This document shows positions 44,549-56,562 of a stretch of 64,000 nt of DNA, in pieces. Both the position numbers and the translations under genes were made by a program. The DNA is taken from NCBI RefSeq assembly GCF_014356525.2, contig NC_052506.1, positions 11,141,900 to 11,205,899 of the forward strand, read 5' to 3'. Numbering within the stretch: position 1 is the stretch's first letter; every line of letters begins with the position of its first letter. The stretch is from Nilaparvata lugens (lineage: Eukaryota; Arthropoda; Insecta; Hemiptera; Delphacidae). The notes beneath the pieces are model-generated. The model did not search any database and was not told the origin of the DNA. It worked only from the letters and a program-made list of their open reading frames with translations.

Positions 44549-45249
44549 TTGATCATGAACTAGGTTGTGATCATCTTGCTTCTTCACAATCAAGATAACT
44601 GGTTTATTGATACTCTTCATCTTAATATTATTTGCCATCAAATGTTAGAGATCTACCTTATCATAGTTTTAGAAAGACAATAAACATTTTCTTAAGTGAC
44701 AACACTTTTTATAGTTTGACTGAATTTTATGAGAACTCCTTCAATTGATGTTTAGTCTTATAAAATACTATATATTTTATACCAATATGCATAAAAAATT
44801 TATATTTGTTACTTACGAGCTACCTAGATGGTATAAGTTTATATTGAGTGGGATTTCAACCCAAATTATTATTGTAATGTTTCTTTTAAATACTTTGACA
44901 TTGTCTAATGCAATTTTGTAATTGTTCTTTGACAAAAATAAAATGATTATTATGTATTATGAGTTTTTAATGTGAATTGGATGAACATCCAATCAATTTA
45001 ATTTGAAGGATGTGAATTGGAAGTGATTTGAATTCAATGTAAATTGATTTTGAAGGGAAATTATTTGTGAGATGATATTAAGTACTATTCGCACAGAGCC
45101 AGCTCAAACCACATATCAATTGAAACTGGATTGATTACATAAAAGTGTTTTCGGCTATAACGTAGTCTATTTCAAGTTTATTTCAAATTGAGTAGTACAT
45201 GAAATTCAACTTGTTCTGGAAACCTCACAGTAATTTTGAGGGTCAAGTG
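44549..45249. other. Intergenic, nothing recognised
   Basis: AT-rich; possible LINE-like 3' end (ACAAAAATAAAATGATTATT) near 44930. Confidence 0.4.
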
Positions 45250-45330
45250 TAAGAGAGGACCGACTGCGCCCCAACTTCGCTCTCATAGGTCAAAAATAAA
45301 GGCAGTTATTTCATTCTATTCTATTCTAAT
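45250..45330 (+). mobile_element. LINE 3' tail fragment with (ATTCT)n tail
   Basis: Related to 19255-19330 (GGACCGACTGCGCCCCAACT, CGCTCTCATAGG, AAAAATAAAGGCAGT), here followed by ATTCTATTCTATTCT. Confidence 0.65.
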
Positions 45331-45488
45331 TATTCAGAAAATGTTCAATCGATACACAACCAATCAACAGGAAAAATTGATTCATCTACAATTTCTCTGA
45401 TGTCCAACTCAATAAATCAGAACAGATTGGTTACAGTATCGCACATCTTTGACAGTGCATATATGAATAACAATACTTTATTATACAG

Positions 45489-45772
45489 GATTTGCCTCAG
45501 AGCAGCATTTTAGTGCAACGGCAGACGGGTACCTAGCTTGGATGGAACAAGGGGCGCTTCTCTTGTTTTATGATCTACAGCCAGAGCAGCGATATGGACT
45601 CGTCACCAAGATGGAGAATGGAGCATGTGACCGATTTATAGACATCCTGGATTCTACCTTTCTGGCACTCGCAATAACAACCCAGTCTGCCTTTGCAGTA
45701 GGCGATCACCCTGCTACAGTATGTGATTGTGTACGAGAAAAGGTTTACACCTTGGGAAGCTTTGAGCTTTTT
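45489..45772 (+). CDS. Exon-like block of an unidentified gene
   Basis: Acceptor TTTATTATACAG ends at 45488 and donor GTGAGT starts at 45773; between them 284 bp are open in one frame (two bases plus 94 codons). It includes ASEQHFSATADGYLAWMEQG, LLLFYDLQPEQRYGLVTKME, CDRFIDILDSTFLALAI and VREKVYTLGSFELF. Composition is more balanced than the surroundings and shows no relation to the repeats listed here. No domain recognised. It could be an internal exon of a host gene with very long introns, or an unrecognised transposon fragment. Confidence 0.45.
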
Positions 45773-46072
45773 GTGAGTTCTTCATCTACCGTCTTCCGCG
45801 ATTTCCAATGCACGCAAATTCTTCCATTCATTCATCTGGTGGAGTCGTTCCTTGATAGATACACACAATTTATTTTCCACTGATTTTTTTCTCTTTAGAA
45901 ATCTCTATTCAGAAACTGAAAAATTTAGGTAGTTGAGGGAATTTAAACGTAAAAAATTCCATCAATAAAATTCTAATAAATAGGAAATTTTCACATCCAC
46001 TAGTCGAGAGGAAATCTGCTTCATCTTTGTTATGATGAGTCAAAGCTGTTTGATGAATAATTGATCGTCTAC

Positions 46073-46654
46073 GTGAGTGAGGTCTATGTTTCAACTCGAT
46101 TTGCTTTTGTCTGTCTGTATGTAACGTGATTACGGCCAAACGCCTTGATAGAATTCGGTGAGATTTGGCAGGAATATTCCTTTTTCAACTGCGCGTCGAT
46201 GTACATACATAAGGTTGGTTTTTGAAATTTTGTATTAAGGATAATATGAAAAGAAAAGGAATTCCTCCATACTCTGATATCACTATAATTATGAATAATA
46301 AACTGTGAAGATAGGATCAATAGAAATAAAATTAAAAATGATTAAATGAACTAAATGATTGAATGAATGCTGAAGAAATTATAATATTATTGATTGGAAA
46401 AAAAATGAAATAGTTGAGAAATATTTTTATCAGATGGAAAGATTATCACGGAACTGGATAAATTATCATAATATGGGATAGAAATTGAAACGGGAACTGA
46501 GTTTTTTAACATAAGTGAGTTTTTGATCTTGGAGAGAACAAATAACAGTTTTTAAGAGTAAATTATCATTCAACTGAATCAACTAGAACAGGTGACATCA
46601 GGTACTTGTGGATGAGAAAACTGCGTGAGGTCTACTGTTCACAGAACTACTAGT
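46073..46654 (+). mobile_element. Repeat family S, copy 2 (diverged)
   Basis: Starts around GAGTGAGGTCTATG and ends GTTCACAGAACTACTAGT. Middle blocks (GCGCGTCGATGTACATACAT, AAGGATAATATGAAAAG) match the other copies. Confidence 0.7.
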
Positions 46655-46778
46655 ATTATCATGGTTATAGTTACTGTAACCTGAACCATAAAGTAAAGAA
46701 AACTATATTATTATTTTATTTTTTCTATCATCTCTGCCTAAACTAACCCAGAAAGTCATCCGATTGGTTAATTCTCAT

Positions 46779-47030
46779 CAACGGCTGATTATCATCAAAT
46801 AGTAGAGCATTCTGGGTGGCCAACAGCTTATTATCATTATATTGTAGACAATTCTTGGTGGCCAACAGCTGAATATCATCAAATAGTAGTTCATTCTGGG
46901 TGGCCAACAGCTGATTATCATCAATAGTAGACCATTCTGGGAGGCCAACAGGTGATTATCATCAAATATTGTAGACCATTCAGGGTGGCCAACAGCTGAT
47001 TATCATTAAATAGTAGACCATTTTGAGTGG
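46779..47030. repeat. About 42-bp minisatellite, six units
   Basis: Unit GGCCAACAGCTGATTATCAT plus CAAATAGTAGACCATTCTGGGT with 10-20% divergence. Each unit carries a CAGCTG or near-match. Confidence 0.9.
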
Positions 47031-47451
47031 CTTGTTGGAATGCTCGTCAGTGGCCAGCTTAATGACGCAGTCAGTGGAACTTCTAGAGCTAGTTTGATGC
47101 AAAACATAATGTAGGATTTGGTTTAAAAATAAAATAAGATCAAACAATAAAAAAATATCAGTTACTCCTTTCGGAAAAAAATGTCACGATTTTCAGAAAA
47201 ATGTCTCGTTAATGTAGTTCTAAAATACATATTCAACATATTTTAATTTTGTGGAAACTCTTTTGCACTCCCAACTCTTCTAGTGAAAAAAGTCAATAAC
47301 TAACCATCAATGATCTCCAGACTTCAGCCAAAGTCACTCATAAATCATGCGAAAGAACTTCATGCTTCTTCCACTTACTCATATATATACTTGAGTTGAT
47401 TTGTACACTATACTGTACGTTCGCTTTCTAAGCCTTAGTCAAGTTATAGAA

Positions 47452-47767
47452 TAGACACGCCCCATACTGAAAGTCGATGAAGTCAACATCTACTGCCATA
47501 TCGTCCCATCGTGACGTCAGCATTGTATAGAAAACTTTTCTGTAGACTTTGTTTACATTGTTTTCCATAGCAGATTGTGTCTATTTCAGATGGAAGTAAA
47601 TTATTTAAGATTATTATACATAGAAAGATAAGATCTTTCTTATTTAGAAACTCTACAGAAAAGTTTTCTATCCGATGCTGACGTCACGATGAGGCGATAT
47701 GGCAGTAAATGTTGGCTTTATCGACTTTCAGTATCAATATACAAAGAAGCGTGTCTATTCTGTAACT
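47452..47767. mobile_element. Long-TIR MITE with CRE palindrome in both arms
   Basis: Arms of about 110 bp pair from AGTTATAGAATAGACACGC (47452) to the inverse ending TGTAACT (47767), around a 90-bp centre. TGACGTCA lies in the left arm (CGTGACGTCAGCAT) and its mirror in the right arm. No ORF. Confidence 0.8.
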
Positions 47768-48227
47768 GGTCTAAGTTCTGAGCTGATAGTGGTTATAGTG
47801 GAGTGGATTCCCATTTTCTCAGTTGAGACTACTTGTACACTGGAGTGTACATTGTCAGCTATCGTATAACAAACAACAACTATACAGGTAGCAGTTGCCA
47901 TAGTTGAGCTGTGGAGTTCTTGAAAAGTTGTATTTTGAGAGAGAGGTCAGGTCTGGATAGAGTGAAATCAATATGTACACTATACTGCACACTGGGTCTG
48001 AGGAGTTCTTAAATATTTCCACAATATTATATCACATCCAAAACCCTTTCAATTTCTATACTTAGGACTGAATTCACTAGAACGAAAACTTGGTTTAAGC
48101 GCCAGTTGATTCTAAATAAACAAAAAATCATAATATAATATTATTAAATCAGTTCATAATCATCTGACTTAGAACCAACTACCGCTTAAACCTAGCTTTC
48201 GTTTTTGGTGAATTTAGGCCTTAGTTA
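47768..48227. other. Intergenic, nothing firm
   Basis: Around 48080-48190 two inverse copies of an ACCTAGCTTTCGTTTTTGGT-like segment flank a TTATAATATTATTAA centre, possibly a short TIR element. Confidence 0.4.
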
Positions 48228-48786
48228 ACTAGTAGTTCTGTGAACAGTAGACCTCGCGCTCAATGACTTACATTGACCTGTTGTTATGTTTTCTCAAAAA
48301 TAATTAATAATTTATCAATTTTAAATGTCCAGAAAAAGTCATAAATAAACATAGAGCTTTCTGTCCTATCGTACCGTAACGTGTCGTCCCGGAATGTGAG
48401 TGTGAGCGCTGTTATCAGGTATGGCTGCAACTGTCTACAACGTTGATGGAAAGATACAATTTTCAAGATGTTCGATGTTTTTGAACGGGTAGTATTATAG
48501 TCCACTAGACAGCTGATTTATGATGAATAATTCTAAAGTCTGATTCTTACGGTAATATTGGCGTTCAAAGGAGTCTCCTTTTCCTTTTATATTATCCTTG
48601 AAATGCAAAATTTTACAAAAACCTTGTATATACGTCGACGCGCAATTTAAAAAGGAACATACCTGTCAAGTTTCATAAAAATCTATTACCACGTATCGCC
48701 GTGAATGCGCAACATATAAACATTTAAACATTAAGAGAAATGCCAAACCGTCGACTTCAATCTTAGACCTCACTTCGCTCAGTCAA
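48228..48786 (-). mobile_element. Repeat family S, copy 3
   Basis: ACTAGTAGTTCTGTGAACAG at the left and CACTTCGCTCAGTCAA at the right, the inverse of copy 1. Confidence 0.75.
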
Positions 48787-49762
48787 TAATCATAATTCAT
48801 TACCAAAAAGAATCAATCTATAACGTATGAATCAGTAATTGCGTTTCCCTCTCCCATTTTATCACACTTAGATCTGTATTAGTCACTGAAGGCTGCTGAG
48901 TTCAAAAAACCTTCTCTGGGAAATTTTATTTATAACAAGTGTCAGAGCCGCAACTTGTCAAATGGTGTGCGGTGAGCCACATTTAATTATTAGTGGGGCA
49001 GTTCGGCTCAGACGTGCACGCCTTGATGAACGACGAGAGAATATGGGGGAAGAGGATGAGGAGGACGATGAGGTGGGGTGGTGGAGGAGGGGGAGGAGGA
49101 GGAGGATAGCTGAGACACGGAGTGGCGGCTAAATCAAGATGAATCGTGCGACTAAAGGCAGCCGCCACCCCGGCCAAAGGAAATCCGGCCTCACGAGATT
49201 TCCAAAGTATTTTTTCCTCATCGGCGAGTCTGTGGAAACAGCAGCAGAGCAGGCAGCGGCGACGAATCGCACTAAATCACAGCGTTATCTGGAGATAAGG
49301 ATGCCTGGCCAAATCCCCGGCCGCCGACACCGGCTTTGCACCGGGACACTTTCACCCCACCCCTACTATCCGTCAAGCACAATCTAATGGAGTAACTGCA
49401 CTCAGTCTGTGCGCGCTTGCTGGACCAGCATGCAGCAGCTCGCCTCGCCATCAATCATGATAGCCTCGCACGCCACGCCTCACTGATCATGCTGGAAGAA
49501 GCGCCCGTTTAGACAATGCATTATTTAGGCGAGCGAAGCTGGGTGCTGGATCTCAGGCGAGCGAAACTGGATGCTGGATCACTGGCAATATTATGAATGA
49601 AATGGTAATGTACCTCTCACTTAATATGAGGGTCAAATTTGAAATGTGTATTCGAATTTTTGTTTTTAATGATATTTAATAAGTTACGTTTATGGTTGGG
49701 AAAACAATCCTATTCAAAACTCACCTACTCTTCTACTACTACTGGTCTACTGTATTTTAGAA
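48787..49762. other. GC-rich unique island (48.95-49.5 kb) with G-tracts
   Basis: GGGGTGGTGGAGGAGGGGGA-type tract near 49074 (quadruplex-prone on the + strand) is followed by about 350 bp of balanced, non-repetitive sequence (GCCGCCACCCCGGCC, CGGCCGCCGACACCGGC). No spliceable ORF recognised. Confidence 0.45.
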
Positions 49763-50517
49763 CTAGGGGGTAACCCGTGCTTCGCAAGGGTCTATCTGAA
49801 AACTGCAAAATGAGAACTTGACGTAATACAACATTTGAAATTTGAAAATAGGCCTATAACCATCCTTGGTTGATGAAGAATCTTTATGCAAAATTTCAAA
49901 CCAATCAGTCCAGTAGTTCAGACGTGATGATGTGTCAAACATAATTTTCCTACATCTCGAATGCTACAAACGAAGGCCAATGATAGGCCTACAGCATGAA
50001 GACTATGTCCATTTCATTTGTACTGGTGGCAAAATTTCACATTAAAAATAATTATTTGATAAAATCCAAGTTCAATTGTAATGAAAACAAATTCCTTCAA
50101 AAAATAATCGATAATAATACGTTTCGAGGGAAAAAATTAAGAACGAAAAAATTGGGAAGCATCGTGATTCGAACCCAGGAACCACCACTCCATAAGCTAG
50201 CGGTTTACCGTTGCTCTACACTGTTGTTCGAAAATGTTGGTCTTGTAACAGCATTATAACCTCCTCATAAAAAAACACACTTTGGGCTAAGGAACATCAT
50301 GTACGGTAGAATAGATGAATTTGAACATTAATTCTGAAAAATCTAGAAGGAAAATCAATTTGGGCTTCCAGGCGCACGACATTGATATTTTTAGAATCTA
50401 TGTTGTAAATTTGGAGATCTAAATCATTCCCGTTTTTCCTGTATGCAATACACAAGTTGACATGTTTTGATGCGAACAAACAAACAAACACAACCCTACT
50501 CTCTCTTATTATATAGA
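49763..50517 (-). mobile_element. Non-autonomous Helitron, 755 bp
   Basis: On the minus strand it starts TCTATATAATAAGAGAGAGT after an A and ends GCGAAGCACGGGTTACCCCC TAG followed by T. Same 5' 200 bp as 43371-44548. Inside, 50150-50235 contains a tRNA-like head in minus sense (A-box-like TAGAGCAACGGTAA, B box GGGTTCGAATCAC). Confidence 0.9.
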
Positions 50518-50557
50518 TTCAACTTGTTCACAAGTTTTTTTTTAACTGATATGAATT

Positions 50558-51261
50558 ACTAGTTCTGTTTACAGTAGACCTCGCGCAGTTATGAACCACA
50601 GCCTCCTCTTATACTGTCCATCAAAGTAAATCCTGTCTGTATGTCGTGTCAGCGAGATATCTATGTGAAAACGGCTAATGACTGTTGGGGTTGGAGTATC
50701 AAAAATGCTAATATCTAAAGCTAATCTCCTTCAAAGCATACTGGCAACTGGTCAGCCCGAGTTCAAAGCAGAGAAAGGTCGAGAGATAATACTATGTTAT
50801 TTTAGTTATCAATTGCATGTTTATTCAATTGTATGAACGATCAATAGTTCATTTGATAGTGTATATAAATTGCATTCAATGAGGGATGCAATCAATAGTC
50901 CACACAGCAGCTGATTTATTACCAAGTTACATTGAGATATTGAATTGCTTGCGTCGTTGCATGCAATTTATAATCCACTCGACAGCAGATTTATGATGAA
51001 TATTACTATGATATGATTTTTACTCTAATATTGGCGTATGAAGGAGGCTCCTTTTCCTTTTATATTATCCTTGAAATACAAAATTTCCAAAAACCTTGTA
51101 TATACGTCAAAGCGCAATTTAAAAAGGAACATGACTGTCAAATTTCATGAAAATCTATTGGTGCGTTTCGCCGTAAATGCGGAAAATATGAACATTTAAA
51201 CATAAAGAGAAATGCGAAGTAACCATCGACTTGAATCTTAGACTTCACTTCGCTCGGTCAA
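50558..51261 (-). mobile_element. Repeat family S, copy 4
   Basis: ACTAGTTCTGTTTACAGTAG to CACTTCGCTCGGTCAA, full length and inverted. The internal GAACCACAGCCTCCTCTTAT block is shared with copy 5. Confidence 0.75.
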
Positions 51262-51488
51262 CAAAAGTCATTAACATATCTCAATAACAAGGAATTTCCT
51301 GTTAAAGACACGAGTTATTAACTTTTGTTAAGAAAAATATATTTGTCGATTCAGTTGAGTATTTTTGTTAATAACTCGTCTTATTAACTCCAGTGTAAAC
51401 GCAGCTTAAGTAAACAATATCAGTAACCAAATAATACGCTTTGTAACCAGAATAAGATTAGGTTAGGCTTAGATGTAATAATATAAAT

Positions 51489-51772
51489 TGACTATACTCC
51501 GTGCAAACCTCCTTCAGACTTGGAGGAATTTGCGGCGCAGAGAAATGGAGGGAGATCAGCCAATTGCAGTGATGGATTGAGTCAGTCGAGTCTGTGATCG
51601 CAGAGGAAACTTCCTAAGTTTAACATGAGCGCTTGAATACTCACTGGAAATTATAGAACGTAGGCCAGTACACAACGGCAACATAGCAGCCGTTGTATTC
51701 CTGCCGCTGTATGGCTTCTCTGCTGCGCATGTCCATCCCAAGTCCGAAGTTAATTTGAACGGAGTATAGTCA
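51489..51772. mobile_element. TIR MITE, ends TGACTATACTCCGT
   Basis: Perfect 14-bp TIR (51489-51502 and 51759-51772) inside a looser 60-bp inverted pairing (CAAGTCTGAAGG / CAAGTCCGAAG). 284 bp, GC-richer than flanks; the frame inside is spurious. Confidence 0.8.
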
Positions 51773-51825
51773 GATGCTTAGTAGGTATGAAGTAGAAGGA
51801 ATAAGCCGAGTTACACTCATGAAGG

Positions 51826-52003
51826 CGGATTCCCTCATCAGTGAACATGTATGGTACAGTGAGAATATTACTCCCATAGATTTTAATGAGACTATTCATA
51901 CGATCACGACCGCGCTGAAAGGGAAAATTCTCATTATAACTCATTGGAATTATATTTTCACTGTACCTGTCACTCACTCTGATACTGATGTAAGGGAATC
52001 CAG
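51826..52003. mobile_element. Imperfect foldback element
   Basis: GGATTCCCTCATCAGTG (51826) is the inverse of ACTGATGTAAGGGAATCC (to 52003), and inside it TACAGTGAGAATATTACT pairs with the inverse of AATTATATTTTCACTGTA. Confidence 0.6.
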
Positions 52004-52143
52004 CTTAACAATTTATAAAATTCGAGAACTAGCAATCCATTCAAAAGCCTGAGACTGTTTTACTTATTAATTTAATTTTTTGTTAGAAACTTGGAGAGAA
52101 GAGCTGCCCGTCATCTTGGAAAATACTTCTCCACATTGGAGAA

Positions 52144-52430
52144 TCCTATTATATTAAGCGAGAAATTTCTGTATATATCTGGTTATTTTTATAACTGGTT
52201 ATTTTTATATCTGGCTATTTTTATATCTGGTTATTTATGTTTTACGGATCTCGAAAACGGCTCTAACGATTTTCACGGAATTTGAAACATAGTAGGTTCA
52301 TGATATAAAGATTCGATTGTACTAGGTCTCATTCTTTGGAAAACTCGCTGAACGACATTGAAAGGATAATTCATCCTTGGAAAACAGATGATAATTTCGT
52401 CGTCTCTCGATGCGTGTGCCTGTGTGGGAG
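52144..52430 (+). mobile_element. Helitron-like family T, copy 4
   Basis: TCCTATTATATTAAGCGAGA after A, then a run of TATATCTGGTTATTTT units, then CTCGAAAACGGCTCTAACGA. Confidence 0.65.
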
Positions 52431-53100
52431 AGAGATAGAATTATTTCTTGATGTGTAATCATAATCAATCAGCGAGAAATTTTATCAAGCTAGACAATTT
52501 AATCGATTTGATCAATATAATCTGATTTGTTGACATGACATGATAATCCTCCTAAACTAGAGTATAATTATCATAATTTTCAAAGTTGATCATTATTTGA
52601 CAATTTCAAGTGATTAGTGAGTGTTATTTTGTTATTTAAATTGGTTTGTATATAATCTAAATTATGACTTTTTTGTTTTCAAATGTTTGAACAGAAAATT
52701 GAACCTGAATTCAAGTGTATGGAACATAACCTACTTTCTGGACTATTTATAGTGTATAAATCAAAATTCGGGAAAGAAACAGTTTTGAGCTGTGCTGTTA
52801 ATAAACATGTGATTCTCATCACAGCATACTCTACTGCAATGACACCATATGTTTTCTTTACAGTTGAGTATGTTCCCTAGTTCCGAAATAGGAACAGCAA
52901 AACTACTACAAAAATACACCTTCAGCGCTCCAGTTGGAAGTTTTGTCAACTTCCACAAAATTCCTGATTTGGAATTTGTAAACTTCGTAAATTAAGCTAT
53001 GTTTATAAAATGCATGTAGTAACTTCAGCACAAGCAGGTAATGTTATCTATTTCTCAATTATTCTTCTTTGGATTATTATGACAAAAAATAGTGTACGTT
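52431..53100. other. Intergenic, nothing recognised
   Basis: AT-rich; a 65-codon frame at 52683-52880 has no supporting features. Confidence 0.35.
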
Positions 53101-53301
53101 ACTTGGACGTGAATGTCTTTTGCAGTGCTCGAATGAAATTCTAAACATCATTCTCGCCTGCAAAAGGCTCCTTCCCGTCCATGTGACGTAAGATACAAGT
53201 TCTTCACTTGGACGTGAATGTCTTTTGCAGTGCTCGAATGAAATTCTAAACATCATTCTCGCCTGCAAAAGGCTCCTTCCCGTCCATGTGACGTAAGATA
53301 C
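53101..53301 (-). repeat. 105-bp tandem duplication, second copy identical over 96 bp
   Basis: 53101-53196 is repeated exactly at 53206-53301. As 105 is divisible by 3, the minus frame stays open through both copies. Next to it the minus strand reads IIIIGDSILRHMDGKEPF, reminiscent of the first block (GDS) of SGNH hydrolases found in some transposon ORFs; this is weak. Confidence 0.8.
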
Positions 53302-54589
53302 TATCACCAATGATTATGATAATAATATTAATGTTTGAAGAGTTTACATTGCTATTGGCTCTTTCAGTAATATTGTCTAGGACTGGTAGGCCTACAGTGA
53401 GTCTCAGTATTTTCAATGGTCCATCAATATTGTTTTCTTGGATAAGTCTATTATCATCAAAACTCACTTCTGTTATAGTTGATGCACGAGTCGATTGCAA
53501 GTCCGCTTTTATAACCTCACTTCCTGAAACATTTTCGTCATTTACTTTGGAAAGTTATTAAGGCTACAAAGTTATTAAGGAATATTATTCAGGCTACAAC
53601 AGTACCGTAATCTATAGTGTGTGGTATAAATTGTAACACATATAATGAATTCCTGTCAAAACGATGTGGGTTCCTTTGAAATGATTGAGAAATACAGGAA
53701 GCACTCTCCTGGATATTGTACAAATGAACCTGAGAGAAACACAACCACCCTCTAATCAGAGTCCATCAGATTTGTTGGGCTATCATTAAGGTTGGGCCTT
53801 TTGAATGTAAATAAATTATCATCAGCCGGAATGCTACTCCAGGCAACATCAACAATGTTAGTGAGAGCTTCAGGGATGAATAATTATCGTTATTGAATTG
53901 ATGAACCGAACTGGGTTAGACATTATTGTTTCAGAGGCCGCCGGCCTAATTCTTGTTTTTCGTTATCCACAATAACGGAGAACAAGTTATAGAATTTGCC
54001 AGTCGCAACACAAAGAAAGCTTCAGTTGGCAGTCGTTTCTGATTAGCTGTGTATTCCCAGCAGCCCCTCACCACTCCCTGCCGCCACAGTCGGGCAAAGG
54101 TTGTTTTCCCGCTGCTGAGGCAGAATACCGTAGCGATTCCTCCTCCACACTAATCCACTGCCTTCTGTATATCATTGCCCGGCAACCGAGTAAGAGCGAC
54201 TCAGGTCGACAACGCGGTCTGAATATTATTAACGACAATGTCCGTTGTAATGAAAATGTAATTAATCATTTCCCGTGAACATACGGATTCTCTATACAAA
54301 GCAACGACACGGAGTCAGTCTGGCTGGCCACTCACACCTCTTCACTTATTCTAGCCAAATAAATGTTATGCATCCTGTTCACGAGTCTTACTATCTCCAA
54401 TTAGTTTGTTGCGAACCTAGAGAGAACAAAATTACATGTTTTCTCGGAATCCGTTCAATGTTCTATATACACTCCCATGCGTATTGGCCGCCGCCTCCAA
54501 AACTCAGTCTACTAATTTCAGATTTCCAGTGTGAGAGCAAGCAAACAAGTCTACATTACAAGCTTTCTTGGACCGTGTTGAGAATAAAA
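53302..54589. other. Mostly unique sequence with GC-richer island (53.93-54.25 kb)
   Basis: The island has CAGCAGCCCCTCACCACTCC and CCCGGCAACCGAG blocks and no repeat relatives in the window. No gene supported. Confidence 0.4.
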
Positions 54590-55080
54590 TCGGGGTGTTT
54601 TCGGACTCACACCTCCAAAGTCTTGCTTCTCATTATTATATTTGGATATACTATTATTGAGAGTTAGATTTCAATATTGTAGCTTCAACTTCAAAGTTTA
54701 AGTGGAGCATTTCTCACTAGCCAACAAGTTGCAAAGAGGTAGGTTTAAAGGTTTTCTGACCCACACCTCCAGGATCTTGCTTCTAATATATTTGAATACA
54801 ATATTATTGAAAGTAGGATTTTTTCAATTTCAAAGTTTTAAGTGTAGCATTTCTCACCAGCCCACAAGTTGCAGAAAGGTGGAGATTCTATGAAGACTTT
54901 CTGATTCTGACTCACGCCTCCAGGATCTTGTTTTTAATATATTTGAATATACTATTGATAGTTTTTAGATTCCAATTGTAATTTCAACTTCAAAGTTTGA
55001 AGTGGAGCATTTCTCACTAACTCATAAGTTGCAGTAAGGTAGGAGATTCTATAAAGGTTTTCTGACTGAAACATCTATTA
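54590..55080. repeat. Diverged tandem array, about 150-160-bp unit, three copies
   Basis: GACTCACACCTCC..ATCTTGCTTCT and GTGGAGCATTTCTCAC recur at about 54603/54760/54905 and 54702/54840/55000. Indels make unit length uneven. Spurious frames cross it. Confidence 0.8.
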
Positions 55081-55534
55081 CTTTCCCAACATTCATCTTC
55101 AGAAATAGCATTTTATGATCTGAAATTACAAAGAGTTGAAATCTGGCAAGAAATCTGTCGATTTCCCTAACATTCAATTCCATGTTAGCATTTCTATGAT
55201 CTGAAATTAATTACAAAGAGTTGAAACATTTCAAATTGAACATGGAATTATTGTACTTCTCCATGAAAGTACTTCTCCATGGTATTGAATGATATAATAA
55301 TTATGTTGTAATCTTGCTGGATTAGGTCTGCTGTCAGAGGTTTCAGATACTACAGTACTACCTGATCAATTTTATGGTATTGAATGCATATTTCTTTTCG
55401 ATGCTGGAAAACAATGTTTTATCAAAAACAGCTCAGCATGTCACTAGTATTATTGAATAGAAAATTCTGAGTCACTGGGTGGATTTAATTAAAGCTAGAT
55501 TTCAATGAGCAATTGATGAGAATTATTTAAAGTA
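55081..55534. other. Intergenic with a small duplication
   Basis: TATGATCTGAAATTACAAAG-like blocks occur twice (about 55107 and 55186). Otherwise nothing. Confidence 0.4.
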
Positions 55535-55790
55535 TAATTATTATTCAACGAAAATCCTAATTAAATGCTGTAAATCACCCTGAAGACTCCTGCTACTGCA
55601 AATATTGACAACAGGGTTAACAGCTAGATGAAAATTCGATGAGAGCTACTATCCAAAAATTATTTTCCAGCCTGGGAATCGAACCTGGAATCTCCTAATT
55701 GCTAGTCAGGAATGCTTACCCTCACACCAAACTGACAATCTCTGAACAGCAACGCTCATTTTATACGAAGCCATAGCGGCCAACCAGTCT
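55535..55790 (-). mobile_element. tRNA-derived SINE, family 2
   Basis: The minus strand has TTTGGTGTGAGGGTAAGC (A-box-like) and GGTTCGATTCCCAGG (B box), then GGATAGTAGCTCTCATCGAA and the tail TTAACCCTGTTGTCAATATT... Shares body and tail with 40744-40965, and tail only with the palindrome at 36094-36270. Confidence 0.75.
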
Positions 55791-56562
55791 ACAGATGGAA
55801 TTAAATTAGAGATTGCATTTGTTCAAATACCAATTAATGTATTACAAGAACTAAATTAATTATTTTAAGAACTATTTGCAAATTATTCTTTATTTTGTAA
55901 TAACGTATTTCTTCAGGGCTATTTGATTCTTGGAAAATGGATTGAACATTCGAAATTAATAGTTGTTTTTTAGTATTTCATATTAAAAAGTTTTTTTCAA
56001 AAGGTACTAATGGTATTATTTTTTAACTATTTTTATTAATTTTTACTGTAGGCCTACATTCCTGTAGTGTAATAAATGAAGCTCAATAGCTCTGGTGCAA
56101 AAATCAGTATTTGTGAGATAGAGTAGAAATTATAATTCGTTGTGAGCTTAATTATAAAGTGCGCCCTGAGTGATGGAAGGTAGCTTTACCTAGCCTGAGA
56201 GTTGTTGGTTCTCTTTGAAGGGTTCTTAGCAGCAGAAGTAGCATTGAAGCTCTCTACTTGATTCGGGCAGGCATCGTCTTAACGGTTTACCTCAACTTGT
56301 TACCTCATCACCGAAACAAGTACTCAGCATCCCATCGCCTAATTAACAGCACCTCAATTTTCTCTGTAACTGAAATCTCCTTATAAAACAGCAGCCTTTG
56401 CGAGTAATGTGAGCTGGCGAAGTATATTGAGTCGTTTAAAACAGAATTAAGTTACAATAAGAGCTCTTAATAGTGTATGCAGTCTATCATTTTCTTGTAC
56501 CTGACCTACTTAACAAAATCCATGCATATGTTATATTATATTTGTTGATCAATGAACTATTC
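55791..56562. other. Intergenic, unique
   Basis: 56160-56480 has more balanced composition but no coding frame or repeat is recognised. Confidence 0.4.

Noticed and set aside
53640..54700. 130-codon frame at 54275-54667
   Set aside because: Runs through the start of a tandem array and unique sequence without domain or splice support.
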